Shown here: one piece after another, positions 25,999-36,100 of the stretch
How the letters are laid out: each line of letters opens with the position of its first letter
Numbering within the stretch: the stretch's first letter is position 1
Position numbers and translations under genes: made by a program
Source: DASPKX01 sp035627835
Lineage (GTDB): Bacteria; Verrucomicrobiota; Verrucomicrobiia; Limisphaerales; SXQI01
Length of the DNA stretch: 64,000 bases
NCBI GenBank assembly: GCA_035627835.1
Contig: DASPKX010000050.1
Coordinates: forward strand, 1 to 64,000
Direction: 5' to 3'
Notes under the pieces: model-generated
Told to the model about the DNA's origin: nothing
The model's database searches: none
What the model saw: only the letters and a program-made list of their open reading frames with translations

Positions 25999-27224
25999 TC
26001 GTTGCGAAGGGCATCAACAGGGTTCATCCGAGCCGCGCGCCACGCAGGAAGGAAGCCTGAGATAACCCCGGTAAGAATCGAGACACCAAGAGCCACGCTG
26101 ATGATGAGCGGGGAAAGGGTAGCTGGCATGAACTTGCGCATGAGCAGCGTGACCGGGAAAGCAATGGCGAGCGCCACGAGACCGCCAAACAGGCAGATGC
26201 TCGCGGCTTCACTGAGGAATTGGATGAGAATGCTCCGCTTCTTCGCGCCGATGGCTTTGCGGATGCCGATTTCCCGAGTTCGTTCTGCGACCGACACGAA
26301 CATGATGTTCATGATGCCGATGCCGCCAACGAAGAGTGAGAGGCCGGTGATAAAGAGGCCCACAGTGGCGATCATTCCAGCGACGCGGTTGAACGTCTGG
26401 ATGAACATCTCCTGTTGATTGATGGCAAAGTCATCTTCCTCGGCTGGCGCGAGGCGGCGGACGCGGCGCATGACGCCACGAACTTCCTCGCGCGTATCTT
26501 CCATCGATTCCATGGAAGGGGATTTGACCTGAATCTCCAGATCGGGAATTCGAGAGTAAAGGACCATCAATTGGCGCAGCGGGATGACGACCTGATTGTC
26601 CAGGTTGAATTGACCGAGGAAATTGCCTTGTTTGCCGAGAACGCCGATGACTTCGAAAGCGCGCCCGCCAATTTTGACCTGCTCACCGATAGGTGAGTGA
26701 ATTCCGAAAACCTTCTCAGCAACAAAGGATCCGATCACGCAAACAGGGCGACCGCCCTCGACCTCGCCTGGCGTGAGGAAGCGGCCATCATCGACCGTAA
26801 CCCCGCTGGTGAGCAGAAATTGATCGGTGGTGCCAACGACGCGGACGTTCGTGGAAGCGCGGTTCTTATAGCTCAACGGCTGCCACGTGCCATCGACCGC
26901 GGTGACAGCGGCAACTCCCGCGAGGTGCTTCTCCGCTTCCTTAAATTGATGAAAGCTGATGCGCTCGCGCTTCTGCATCTTGAGCCATTCAGCATGGGAA
27001 TCAATGAACCAGGGGCGGCGATGCACGTAAAGAACATCACTGCCCATGGCGGAGATGCTGCCGGTGAACGCGCGGTTCAGGCCCTCGATGGCGGTGCCCA
27101 TCAAGGTGACTGTGACGATCCCAATGACGATGCCGAGGGTTGTTAACCCGGAGCGGAGCTTGTTCGCAGCCAGGGCGGACCAGGAAATCTTCAGGCCTTC
27201 GATGAGGTCCGTGAAAAAGTTCAT
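25995..27224 (-). CDS. ABC transporter permease, MacB/FtsX type (first permease)
   Basis: 409 residues with the same topology: helix around LRSGLTTLGIVIGIVTVTLMG, a periplasmic MacB-core domain, then VGLFITGLSLFVGGIGIMNIMFVSVAERTREIGIRKAIGAKKR and two further helices, ending VDALRNE. Starts 3 nt after the ATPase stop. MacB-type transporters do not pump substrate through the membrane; they transmit ATP-driven motion to periplasmic partners that expel peptides, toxins or lipoproteins. Confidence 0.93.
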   Translation of the reverse strand: MNFFTDLIEGLKISWSALAANKLRSGLTTLGIVIGIVTVTLMGTAIEGLNRAFTGSISAMGSDVLYVHRRPWFIDSHAEWLKMQKRERISFHQFKEAEKHLAGVAAVTAVDGTWQPLSYKNRASTNVRVVGTTDQFLLTSGVTVDDGRFLTPGEVEGGRPVCVIGSFVAEKVFGIHSPIGEQVKIGGRAFEVIGVLGKQGNFLGQFNLDNQVVIPLRQLMVLYSRIPDLEIQVKSPSMESMEDTREEVRGVMRRVRRLAPAEEDDFAINQQEMFIQTFNRVAGMIATVGLFITGLSLFVGGIGIMNIMFVSVAERTREIGIRKAIGAKKRSILIQFLSEAASICLFGGLVALAIAFPVTLLMRKFMPATLSPLIISVALGVSILTGVISGFLPAWRAARMNPVDALRNE

Positions 27225-27227
27225 GGA

Positions 27228-27968
27228 TCAGGAGGCGAGGGCAGGGGTGGAGCCGTGAGGCTTGCGGCCGCCGGACGCGGTGCGATTTTCCTGCACTTCA
27301 TCGCTGGCAATTAGCCCGTCGCGGATGCGGATGATTCGCTTGGCGTGACGGGCGATGTCTTCCTCGTGGGTGACGACGATGATGGTGTTCCCGGCAAGCC
27401 AAAGCTCTTCGAAAAGAGCCATGATTTCTTCGCCGGTGCGCGAATCGAGGTTTCCGGTAGGCTCATCGGCCAGCAGGATGGAAGGTTTGTTGACGAGGGC
27501 GCGGGCGACGGCAACGCGCTGGCGCTGGCCGCCAGACATTTCATTGGGCTTGTGATGAATACGCTCGGCCAGGCCGACATTGGTCAATGCCTCCAGCGCA
27601 ATTTGCCGGCGCTCGTCGCTGGGAATGCCTGAATAGACGAGAGGCAGCTCGACGTTGCGCAGAGCATCGGCGCGAGGCAAGAGGTTGAAGCTTTGGAAGA
27701 CGAAACCGATCTCGCGATTGCGAATCTCGGCAAGTTCGTTGTCGTCCATCTCGCTGACGTTCGAATCCTTAAGGAAGAACTGGCCGGAGGTGGGCGTGTC
27801 CAGGCAGCCGAGCAGATTCATTAACGTGGACTTCCCGGAGCCGGAAGGCCCCATTAAGGCAACGTATTCGCCCTTTTCGATTTCGAGCGAGACATCCCGC
27901 AAGGCGTGGATGATTTCCGCGCCCATCTTGTAAGTGCGGGCGATGTTCTTGAGAGAGATGAGAGCCAC
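27228..27968 (-). CDS. ABC transporter ATP-binding protein, MacB/LolD type
   Basis: 246 residues. Walker A GPSGSGKST, Q-loop FVFQSFNLLPRADALRNVELPL, signature MSGGQRQRVAVARAL, Walker B ILLADEPTGNLDS and switch His in VVTHEEDIA. The leucine/proline-rich Q-loop and TGNLDS are typical of the MacB/LolD/FtsE group. A stand-alone ATPase rather than one fused to the permease as in E. coli MacB. Lies 14 bp after the adaptor gene. Confidence 0.96.
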   Translation of the reverse strand: MALISLKNIARTYKMGAEIIHALRDVSLEIEKGEYVALMGPSGSGKSTLMNLLGCLDTPTSGQFFLKDSNVSEMDDNELAEIRNREIGFVFQSFNLLPRADALRNVELPLVYSGIPSDERRQIALEALTNVGLAERIHHKPNEMSGGQRQRVAVARALVNKPSILLADEPTGNLDSRTGEEIMALFEELWLAGNTIIVVTHEEDIARHAKRIIRIRDGLIASDEVQENRTASGGRKPHGSTPALAS

Positions 27969-27981
27969 GGGACCCCTTGGG

Positions 27982-29316
27982 TTAGGAGTTGGTGTTCTTC
28001 TTGGGATCTTTGCCTGGGGGCGGGCCTTTTTTGACGCGCTTGCCTTCCTCGAGTTCTTTGCTGATGGCTTTATAGCCGCCGGAAATGACTTCCTGCCCTT
28101 CGGTTAAGCCCTCCTTCACTTCGATGTAGGAATCGTCGCTGATGCCAACTTTAACTGGAGCCATCTTCGCTTTGTCGCCGTCCGGGAGGAACACAACTTC
28201 GAGCGGTTTCGGGCCGTCCTCTTTCTTTTTGCGATTGGCCTGCTGAGCTGGGGCCTCGTTCTCGGGAGGGCCATCGTGCTCCATCTTGGGTTTGGCGTCT
28301 TTGGGCAAACGGCTGGTCACGCATTGAATCGGAACCGTTAACGCGTTGGTGACGGAGCGCGTTTCAATTTCGGCCGTGACTGACATTCCCGGGCGGAAGT
28401 CTTCCTTTTCAGTGAGGCGAATGCGCACTTCGAATTTGACGGCTTCCTGAGCGGAAGTGTTGGAAGCGGCGGCTTGTGAGGAGACGCCGTAAGGTTGTTT
28501 GGAGGAGTTGGCGATTTCCGTGACGACGCCGTTGAACTTGCGATCAGCGAAAGCTTCAACCTCAAGTTTCGCGCGCTGGCCAAGCTTGAGCAACGTGAGA
28601 TCCACTTCGCCGATGTCCACGCGCGCTTCCATTTCGTCGAGGGCGGCGATGGTCATGATTTCGGTGCCGGACATCATGGCGGTGCCCACAACGCGCTCAC
28701 CGGCTTGCGAGCGCAGGCGGGTGACGGTCCCATTGATCGGGCTGACGATAGTGGTCTTGGCGAGATCATCCTCCGCGCGGGCGAGGCTGGCCTTGGCCTG
28801 GTCGCTTTGGTGAATGGATGTTTCGAAGCTGGCGCGGGCAACGTCCAGGTTCGTCTTTGCCTCGAGGAACTGAGAGTCGGAAATCAGGCGGTCTTTGTGG
28901 AGTTGCTCGTAGCGGCGAAACTCAAGTTCGGCTTTGTCCAGATTGGCTTTCGCCAAGGTGCGATTCGCCATGGCGGATTTGTAATTCGCCTCGGCGGAGT
29001 TGCGGCCTGCCAGGTAGTTGTCCGGCTTGATCTTCACGAGCAAGTCACCGCGCTTGACGGATTGGCCTTCTTTGACGGGGAGCGCGGTGATTTCGCCGCT
29101 GACTTCGGGTTGGATAACGACCTGGACCACAGGCTGGATCTTCCCGTTGGCGACGACGATTTCGGTGATGTCGCGGCGAGTGACTTTGTCCGTTTGGATG
29201 GTGATGATGACCTCCTTCTTGCGGAAGGCGGCGACAGTCACCAGGGCGATGACAGCAAGGGCGAGGGCAGTGAGCACCAATGCTTTGCGTCGTTTGCTCG
29301 TTTTGGTTTTGGCCAT
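27982..29316 (-). CDS. Periplasmic adaptor (HlyD/MacA family) of the MacB-like exporter
   Basis: 444 residues, first gene of the operon. One N-terminal membrane anchor (KALVLTALALAVIALVTVAAF), a lipoyl/barrel-sandwich half (QPVVQVVIQPEVSGEITALPVKEGQSVKRGDLL), a helical hairpin of coiled-coil type (about 100-190), the second lipoyl half (ISPINGTVTRL-like), a beta-barrel and a membrane-proximal domain. The segment ending DGPPENEAPAQQANRKKKEDG is a charged insertion and the C-terminus is Lys/Pro-rich. No tolC-like gene lies nearby. Confidence 0.93.
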   Translation of the reverse strand: MAKTKTSKRRKALVLTALALAVIALVTVAAFRKKEVIITIQTDKVTRRDITEIVVANGKIQPVVQVVIQPEVSGEITALPVKEGQSVKRGDLLVKIKPDNYLAGRNSAEANYKSAMANRTLAKANLDKAELEFRRYEQLHKDRLISDSQFLEAKTNLDVARASFETSIHQSDQAKASLARAEDDLAKTTIVSPINGTVTRLRSQAGERVVGTAMMSGTEIMTIAALDEMEARVDIGEVDLTLLKLGQRAKLEVEAFADRKFNGVVTEIANSSKQPYGVSSQAAASNTSAQEAVKFEVRIRLTEKEDFRPGMSVTAEIETRSVTNALTVPIQCVTSRLPKDAKPKMEHDGPPENEAPAQQANRKKKEDGPKPLEVVFLPDGDKAKMAPVKVGISDDSYIEVKEGLTEGQEVISGGYKAISKELEEGKRVKKGPPPGKDPKKNTNS

Positions 29317-29494
29317 CTGTAGGGAATGACACCGCTGGCGGTGTCTTTGTTTCAGAAAGTTTGCGTTGCGGCTGTATTTGACCGAACAAGCCGCGCGAAT
29401 GCACGAAATTTATGAGCCGCTTGATTACGGCGATACTAAGCAGCAAACACCATTATCATTGAAGTAAGGGAAGCTTTTAGCCTAAGGTGGGCGC

Positions 29495-30007
29495 ATGGCT
29501 TGGCTTTGCGTGTTTGGTTTCCATAAATGGAATGGCTGTCACTGCACCGAATGCGCGCACGCCCGAGACCAGGACCACTATTTTTGGAGTGATTGCACGG
29601 AATGCCTCAGGTGCAAAACCAAGAGGGATGTCCAACACGATTGGAGCGCGAATTGTGAGCGGTGCGCGAACTGTTCAACAACGCGAGAACGCACCCATCA
29701 GTTTTCTGCATGCAAGTGCCTTCTTTGTGGAACTGAGGAGCATGCCTTCCTGGTTCATGGGGAAGGCACAAAGTGCCAGAACTGCGGCAAGAAGTGCTTT
29801 CCTGACTTTTATGAGTTTCTTTTGAGAAACCATGGACAACAAATGCCTCAGCAACGGCAGCGGCCCAGAACGGTGCTTGGGGATTATGACCAGAGCAAAT
29901 ACGCGCCAAGTGTGAGCGATTTCCTTCTAAACGCAGGGGAAGCTGGCCGGCAAGCGCTGCGCGAAAATTACGAAAAAGCAAAAGCTGCTTTTCTTGAGAT
30001 TGCGTGA
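29495..30007 (+). CDS. Small Cys-rich protein with tandem zinc-ribbon-like modules
   Basis: 170 residues, 16 Cys in the first 101. Repeating units of about 20 residues have the form C-x2-C-x2-C followed by R-D/E-x2-H: C15/C17/C20 with H28, C34/C37/C40 with H48, C54/C57/C60 with H68, then C73/C75/C78 and C94/C97/C101. Each unit could hold one zinc with neighbouring Cys/His. The C-terminal 65 residues are a different, helical segment without Cys (PSVSDFLLNAGEAGRQALRENYEKAKAAF). No function can be assigned. It stands alone between the exporter operon and pirin; the base composition matches its surroundings. Confidence 0.7.
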   Translation: MAWLCVFGFHKWNGCHCTECAHARDQDHYFWSDCTECLRCKTKRDVQHDWSANCERCANCSTTRERTHQFSACKCLLCGTEEHAFLVHGEGTKCQNCGKKCFPDFYEFLLRNHGQQMPQQRQRPRTVLGDYDQSKYAPSVSDFLLNAGEAGRQALRENYEKAKAAFLEIA

Positions 30008-30112
30008 AGCCACTATTCACAGTGCTCTGCCATTCCGGTTTAGAGTCCCTGAGCGATATAATAAGGCGACCGCTGCGTAACGCATCGGCATCGGCACTTT
30101 AGGAGGATATTC

Positions 30113-30973
30113 TTAGTGGAGTTCGCCCATGCGGCCCAACTGGTAATCGCGAAATGCCTGCTGAATTTCCTCAGGAGTGTTCATCACGAACGGGCCATGC
30201 CCGACGATCGGCTCATTGATCGGCTCTCCACTCATCAGCAAACAGTGCGCATCGGAAGCGGCAGAGATTTGGATGTGCTCACCGTCCCGCGAGTAGATGA
30301 TCAGATCCCTTTCCTTCGCTGACCCCGCTGCGTCGGTAACTAGCTCTCCCGATAAGACGAGCAGAGCTGTTGTGTGGCCATGAGCGAGCGGCAATTCGGC
30401 GGTTGATCCACCCGGAATCTTTGCATCCCAGAGGTTAATGGCGGTAAAGGTCCGGGCGGGGCCTCTCTTGCCTTCGAGCGCCCCGGCGATGACGCGAACT
30501 GCGCCTCCTGAGGGAAGTGTCACGCTGGGGATTTGAGCGTCGAGCAAGGTTTGATATCCGGGCTGTGCAGACTTATCGGCTGCTCGCAAGTTGATCCAGA
30601 GCTGGACCATTTGCATGGGGCCGCCTGCTTGAGTGAACTCCTCTGAGTGGAACTCCTCGTGAACGATCCCTGCGCCAGCGGTCATCCACTGCACATCTCC
30701 TGGGCCGATCTTGCCGCCTGCGCCTGTGGAATCCCTATGCTCAAGCTGACCCTGGTAAACGACCGTGACCGTTTCGAACCCTTTGTGCGGATGAGCGCCG
30801 ACGCCCCGCCTCTCCCGCCCGGGCGGGAAGGAGTGCGGAGCGGCGTAATCGAGCAAAAGGAACGGGCTGAGTTCGCGGCCATGATCGTTGTAGTTAAGGA
30901 CAGAACGCACGGGGAACCCATTCCCGACCCAGTGCATAGCTGAGCTGCGTTCGATGCGGACAATTGTTTTCAT
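30113..30973 (-). CDS. Pirin family protein (cupin, quercetinase-like)
   Basis: 286 residues. The bicupin pirin fold: metal ligands His/His in HPHKGFETVTVVYQG plus a glutamate/His further on (GAGIVHEEFH), then the second cupin (GHTTALLVLSG) and pirin C-terminal segment ending EEIQQAFRDYQLGRMGE. Bacterial pirins bind Fe and act as quercetin dioxygenases or as redox-responsive partners. Downstream of the YcaC-like gene on the same strand (68 bp), and divergent from LysR, which suggests control by that regulator. Confidence 0.95.
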   Translation of the reverse strand: MKTIVRIERSSAMHWVGNGFPVRSVLNYNDHGRELSPFLLLDYAAPHSFPPGRERRGVGAHPHKGFETVTVVYQGQLEHRDSTGAGGKIGPGDVQWMTAGAGIVHEEFHSEEFTQAGGPMQMVQLWINLRAADKSAQPGYQTLLDAQIPSVTLPSGGAVRVIAGALEGKRGPARTFTAINLWDAKIPGGSTAELPLAHGHTTALLVLSGELVTDAAGSAKERDLIIYSRDGEHIQISAASDAHCLLMSGEPINEPIVGHGPFVMNTPEEIQQAFRDYQLGRMGELH

Positions 30974-31041
30974 AAGGATTCTCCAGGAGATCGGCGCTGC
31001 GTTAGGATGCTGTCGTTGGTAGCCCGCACCCAGTTACTGGT

Positions 31042-31674
31042 TCAAACCTTCTTTGCGGTGGCGCGAAGGTAGCTATTGATAAGGCAGCGGTAGTTGGGCA
31101 AGTGGTTTGAGAAAAGCGCCCCGAGCCCCTCGACGTCGTTGCGCCAATCCCTATGCAGCTCGCACGCGACTCCGAACCAGGTCATTAGTTGAGCGCCAGC
31201 GGCCTGCATGCGAAACCACGCCGCGTCGCGTGTGGTTTTGTTGAACGTGCCAGATGCGTCGGTCACCACGAAAACTTCATAGCCCGCTTCGAGGGCGGAG
31301 AGCGCTGGGAAAGCGACGCAAACTTCCGTGACGATCCCCGCGATCAGCAGTTGCTTCTTTCCAGTGGCTTGAACTGCCTTCACGAAATCTTCGTTGTCCC
31401 AGGCGTTGATGTTGCCTGGACGCGCGATGAAAGGAGCTTCGGGGAACAGCTCCTTGAGTTCCGGGACGAGCGGCCCGTTCGGACCTTCTTCAAAACTGGT
31501 GGTCAGGATAGTGGGTAGCTTGAAGTATTTCGCGGCGTCAGCGAGCGCGAGAACGTTGTTTTTGAAATCGTCAGGGGAGAAATCCTGAACCAGGTTGGTC
31601 AGTCCGGTCTGATGGTCAACGAGCAGCACAGCGACATTGTTCTTGTCGAGGCGGTTGTATTTATAGGGAGTCAT
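31042..31674 (-). CDS. YcaC-like isochorismatase-family cysteine hydrolase
   Basis: 210 residues. Catalytic triad of the family by eye: Asp in LLVDHQTGL, a Lys (about 106, TGKKQLLIAG) and Cys in GIVTEVCVAFPALSAL. The whole chain resembles E. coli YcaC (substrate unknown), including ARPGNINAWDNEDFVKAV. It starts 125 bp from a divergent LysR gene with a palindromic site between. Pirin follows on the same strand. Confidence 0.94.
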   Translation of the reverse strand: MTPYKYNRLDKNNVAVLLVDHQTGLTNLVQDFSPDDFKNNVLALADAAKYFKLPTILTTSFEEGPNGPLVPELKELFPEAPFIARPGNINAWDNEDFVKAVQATGKKQLLIAGIVTEVCVAFPALSALEAGYEVFVVTDASGTFNKTTRDAAWFRMQAAGAQLMTWFGVACELHRDWRNDVEGLGALFSNHLPNYRCLINSYLRATAKKV

Positions 31675-31768
31675 TAATGTGTTTTGGTTTTGGGGAACTT
31701 TATTGTTCCACGTGCAGGTGAGGTTAAGTTCGCCGGCCGTCGCCTAAAAATACTTTGAGGATTGGCTA

Positions 31769-31789
31769 AGCATACCGAAAGGGTATGCT
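31769..31789. promoter_or_regulatory. Likely LysR operator (inverted repeat with T-N11-A)
   Basis: AGCATACC (31769-31776), 5-nt centre GAAAG, GGTATGCT (31782-31789): a perfect 8-bp inverted repeat containing T-N11-A (31773/31785), the LysR-box rule. It ends 9 nt before the lysR ATG, so binding there would also block its own expression. Confidence 0.78.
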
Positions 31790-31798
31790 GGCTGCGGC

Positions 31799-32701
31799 AT
31801 GGAACTGCGACACCTGCGTTACTTTATTGCTGTTGCGGAGGAACAGAATGTCACCCGCGCGGCGGCACGGTTAAATGTTTCACAGCCGCCATTGAGCAGG
31901 CAAATTCGGGATCTTGAGCACGAGCTGGGTGTCGCCCTCTTTGAGCGGAGCCCCAAGTCACTGAACCTAACGGCTGCGGGGCGTGCGTTCCTGCCCGAGG
32001 TTCGATCAGCATTGCAGCGGGTGGAGGAGGCGGTGCAAAAAGCAAGGGCGGTTGCCGCAGGCAAGCAGGGGGAGCTTCACGTTGGTTATGCGCCTTCCCT
32101 TGCAGTTGATCTCCTGCCACGCGCGTTGCGGGCTTTCCAGAAGGAGTTTCCGCACGTCAGCGTGCAATTGCATGATTTGTCGAGCCAGCAAATGTTGCGG
32201 CGCTTAAGAGACGGAAAACTGGATCTGGCGCTGATGGTGAAAATGTCCGTAATGCCAATGGCAGGGCTGGCCTTCGAGGAGGTTGAACGGCATGCAGTTT
32301 GCGTCGCAATGGCGCCGACGCATTCTTTGGCGAAGAAGAGGTTGGTCAGTGTGGCTGATCTTGGGTCCGAACGGCTGATTTGCTTCGCGCTTGCGGAGTA
32401 TCCTGAATACCACGCATGGATTGCTGATTTGTTCGCGAACTTAAACCAGTCGCCGAGGATAGCCGAGGAGCACGAAGGGGTGACGAGCTTGATTGCCGCT
32501 GTGGAGAGCGGGCGTGGAGTGGCCCTCATGTCAGAAAGGTTGAAGTGCATGGCAGGCCCGCGGTTGAAACTTATTCCGTTAAAGCCGGCGCCCCCGCCGC
32601 TTGTGATTGGGATTGCGCGTAAGGAAAGGCAAGAGTCGCCGATTATTTCAGCCTTTATATCTGCAACGAAGCTGGAGAATGCCAAGAGTAAGCTCGGGTA
32701 G
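31799..32701 (+). CDS. LysR-family transcriptional regulator
   Basis: 300 residues. N-terminal winged helix: MELRHLRYFIAVAEEQNVTRAAARLNVSQPPLSRQIRDLEHELGVALFERSPKSLNLTAAG. A linker helix (VEEAVQKARAVAAGKQGEL) and the two-lobed periplasmic-binding-protein-like effector domain (LHVGYAPSLAVDLLPRALRAF onward) follow. Divergent to the YcaC-like/pirin pair; the operator at 31769-31789 lies between. Probable activator of that pair and autorepressor. Confidence 0.95.
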   Translation: MELRHLRYFIAVAEEQNVTRAAARLNVSQPPLSRQIRDLEHELGVALFERSPKSLNLTAAGRAFLPEVRSALQRVEEAVQKARAVAAGKQGELHVGYAPSLAVDLLPRALRAFQKEFPHVSVQLHDLSSQQMLRRLRDGKLDLALMVKMSVMPMAGLAFEEVERHAVCVAMAPTHSLAKKRLVSVADLGSERLICFALAEYPEYHAWIADLFANLNQSPRIAEEHEGVTSLIAAVESGRGVALMSERLKCMAGPRLKLIPLKPAPPPLVIGIARKERQESPIISAFISATKLENAKSKLG

Positions 32702-32800
32702 AGGAGGATCCTCAACGATTCCAGAGCAGATCTGAGAAGCAGGCGGCGGAATGGCAGCGGTCAGGTTAGTGAGTTTGAACTCCGTTTGTTTGATGTTCGC

Positions 32801-33076
32801 ATGAGCGATTCAACATGGCTTCAGTGGTACGCATCCTTCCTGGAAAGCCTCTCGGGGCAACAACGTGAAACCTTGCAAGCCTCACCAGCGCTGCAATGGG
32901 TGATTGATGCTCAGAGGTTCGACGATGCAGAGAAACTGATTAACCAAATGCTCTTTGGCGTTCCTCCGCGAAGTGGAACGCTGAGTCACCAGCCGCTGCC
33001 AGAATTCTATGAGTGCGATGAGTCAATTTCTCCAAAGAACGCAGGAACCTTAGCCGCGGAGGCGGGTTCAGATTAA
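32801..33076 (+). CDS. Small hypothetical protein
   Basis: 91 residues from ATG 32801 (a TTG at 32786 is in frame too). Reads MSDSTWLQWYASFLESLSGQQRETLQASPALQWVIDAQRFDDAEKLINQMLFG: an amphipathic helical protein with no recognised motif. Downstream of lysR by 99 bp and convergent with the giant subtilase. No Shine-Dalgarno is obvious; accepted because composition looks protein-like. Confidence 0.45.
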   Translation: MSDSTWLQWYASFLESLSGQQRETLQASPALQWVIDAQRFDDAEKLINQMLFGVPPRSGTLSHQPLPEFYECDESISPKNAGTLAAEAGSD

Positions 33077-33125
33077 ACCGGGAGCATGAGCTAGTTCGGA
33101 AGCGCAGAGTCTTGATCTGAACGTA

Positions 33126-36100
33126 TTATTCAGCGTGTAACCGGAAGAACGCACCGATGGCGGAGGTGCGGGGAACTGCGAGGGAGTTGGTGCCGGTGGA
33201 GAGTTTGGATCCGACCAAGGTCCAATCGATCAGATTTGTGGAGGATTGGATGTGGACCGGCTTCTGCATCGGAGCAGTGAAGCGGAGGAGCATTTGGGAA
33301 TCGGAGATAATCTCGGGGGGGAGGAATCGAAGGGCAAGGGGCGGTTGTTCACTTGCCAGGCCGATCCGAACGGTGGCGGTGTTGCCATACCGTTTTCCGT
33401 CCCACGGGCGGTAGGTGAACGAGTCGGAGCCCGTGAAGCCAGAGTTCGCACGGTAGGTGAATTGCGAGCCGACGATGCTCAGCGTGCCGCTCGATGGGCC
33501 TCGCAGGATCACGCAGCGAATCGGGTCATTCTCCGGGTCGTCGATGTCGAGCGCGGCGCTCACGGTCCCTCCAGGGAGCACTGCGGTGGCCTGGTCAGCG
33601 GCTTCGGGCGGGAGGTTCGTTGAGAGGACCATGAAGTAAACTTCACCAGGCGCGGCGTTGGTGAACTGCGCGTCTTTAACCATGAAGGCCAGCCGGTCAG
33701 GCCCGAGGTAACCTGGCTCCGGGGTGTACACGAGATGCGGTGGCGTGCCGGTGATTTGGCCGTGGGTAGGCAGGGTGAGGATGGTGAACTCGAGCGGGTC
33801 GGCTTCCTGATCAAAGGACGGTAGTGTAAACGATGCGTTCGTGTTCATCTTCAGCGAAATCTGCGTGAAGAGCGCAACGGGGGCGGTGTTGCCGTCTTTG
33901 ATGATGACTTCGACTTCGCCTGCCGCGTGCCCGCCGTTGGGGTCTGAGGCCTGGTAGGTAAACTTGTTGGTGCCGAGGAAGCCAGCGTTAGGAGTAAAGG
34001 TGAGTTGCGGCGGCTGGCCGGACACAACGCCGTCTTCGGGCTGTGAGAGCAATGAAAACGTGAGAGTGTCGCCGTCTTCATCCGTCGCTGAGAGGGTAAT
34101 TTGAAGCGGTTGGTTCGAACGACCGCTGGCGAGAACCCGATTGGCTTTGGGAGGATTGTTCTCTGCGAGGATTTCGATAGTGACCACCGCGGGCGAGCTT
34201 ACAGCTTTTCCATCAGTGGCGACGTAGGTGAACGAATCAGACCCTGCGAAGCCTTTAAGAGGGTAGTAATCTGCGACGGAAGGCTGCTTCCAAAGATCAC
34301 CGTGCTCAGGCGCTTTTGTGACATGATACTTGAGGGAATCGCCTTCGGGGTCTCGGCCGGGGAATTCCATAAAGAGGCGCGAGTTCCTCCGCACGCGCAG
34401 GGTTTGGTTAGTGAGTATGGGGGCGTCGTTAATGGCGCGAACGCTGATGCTGACAGTTGCTTCGCTGCTGAGGCCGTGGTCGTCAGCGAGTGTGTAGGCG
34501 AATTGATCGGCGCCATGATAGTCCTTCGCAGGCGTGTAGATGACGTGGCCGTCTGAAATGGCAATAGAGCCGTGCTTCGGCTGAGTGGCTGTGACGAACG
34601 CGAGGGGATCGCCTTCTGGATCCCGGTCGTTGGCAAGGGGATCAATCGTGACGCTGGTATCTTCATCCGTTACAATCTGGTCAGCGAAGGGAGTGGGCGG
34701 ATCATTGATACCGGTGAGTTGGACAGAAGCGCGGCCGAAGGCAGTGAAGCCAAGCGAGTCACGCACGACGATGAGAAACTCGTCTGTGCCTGCGAAGTCT
34801 TTAGTAGGCTGGTAGGTCCACGAGCCAGGAGCGGCTGCCGCCAGGGCGCCGTGTTGCGGTTGGCCAAGATGAGCGACCTGGAGATGAGGCGCAAGTTCCA
34901 GCGTGAACGTGACAGCCTGATCCTCCACACCAGCGAGAGAAATCGTGGGGGCCTGGAGGATATTGCCAATGGCAGCAACGGAGTAGGAGACCCGCGTTGT
35001 GGCTTTAGCTCCATGTGAATCTTGCACGGTGATCTCCACCTGATCGTTGCCGATCCAACCTTCCGGCGGCCTCACCTGGAGCCGGTTGTTCGCGTCGATT
35101 TCAATCTGAAGGATCGAGGAGGTGACGGTCCAGCGGAGTGCATCGGCTAAATCAAAGTCATCGCGGACGAACTCGTTGAGCGGCAAAGGAGCGAAAACCG
35201 AGCCGGCCAGCACTTTCTGGCCTGGCATGGGGAAAAGCTCGGGAGGCGCGTTGGTGCGGACGCGCTTTGGTAATGCGGCGGTGTGTTGCGCGTTTTGATG
35301 AAGCATGGGCCATGGCGCAGTCGTGAAAGGAGTGTCGATCTCCCAGGCGTAAATGGAGCTGCGATCCTTTTTCCGAGGCTTGTAGCCGAAGGGACCGTAG
35401 GTGCGGTCCACGATCGATGCGAGGACAATGTCGAGCTTGCCATTCCCATCAAGGTCCGTGAGCACCGGCGGGGCGGATTTATGCCATGGATGACCGGTGC
35501 TCTCAAAAGCAATGACGGCGAGCGGACCAGGGCTGAGATCGATCGGCGCCCCAGCAGCGGTCCAGGCCTGAATGCCGCCGAGTTCAGTTGGGTTATTATT
35601 GACGATGGCGTTCAGCCAGTAGCCCGGCTGGGCAATGACGATATCCGGCTCAGCATCGCCATTCACGTCAGCGATGGAAGGAATGACGTTCCCCGACCCG
35701 CTCACAATTAACTCGCGCGGCCAGCCTTCGAGAGAGAAGCCATTGCCTTTGAACACATGCAAGCGACCCCGTGGAAAAGATGCGGCTATGACTTCGGCTG
35801 CGCCATCGTTGTTCAGATCTGCCAAGGTTGCGGAGTGCGGGAAATATTCCTGCACCGCCGCAGGCCAGCCGGTGAGCAATTGCCCGTTGCGATCGTACGC
35901 GTAGAGACCGCCCGGACCTTTCTCGCGCCCATCGCTCACTTCGCCAGTCCGGCCGATGATCACATCGAGCAAGCCATCACCACTGACATCCGCGAGCGTG
36001 GGAGAAGCGGAAATTTGCGGCGTGCTGGTGGTGGACCAACGAGGGAATCCAGGCGTCCGGATATCAAACAGACTGACTTGGCTTCCAGATGTGACGGCGA

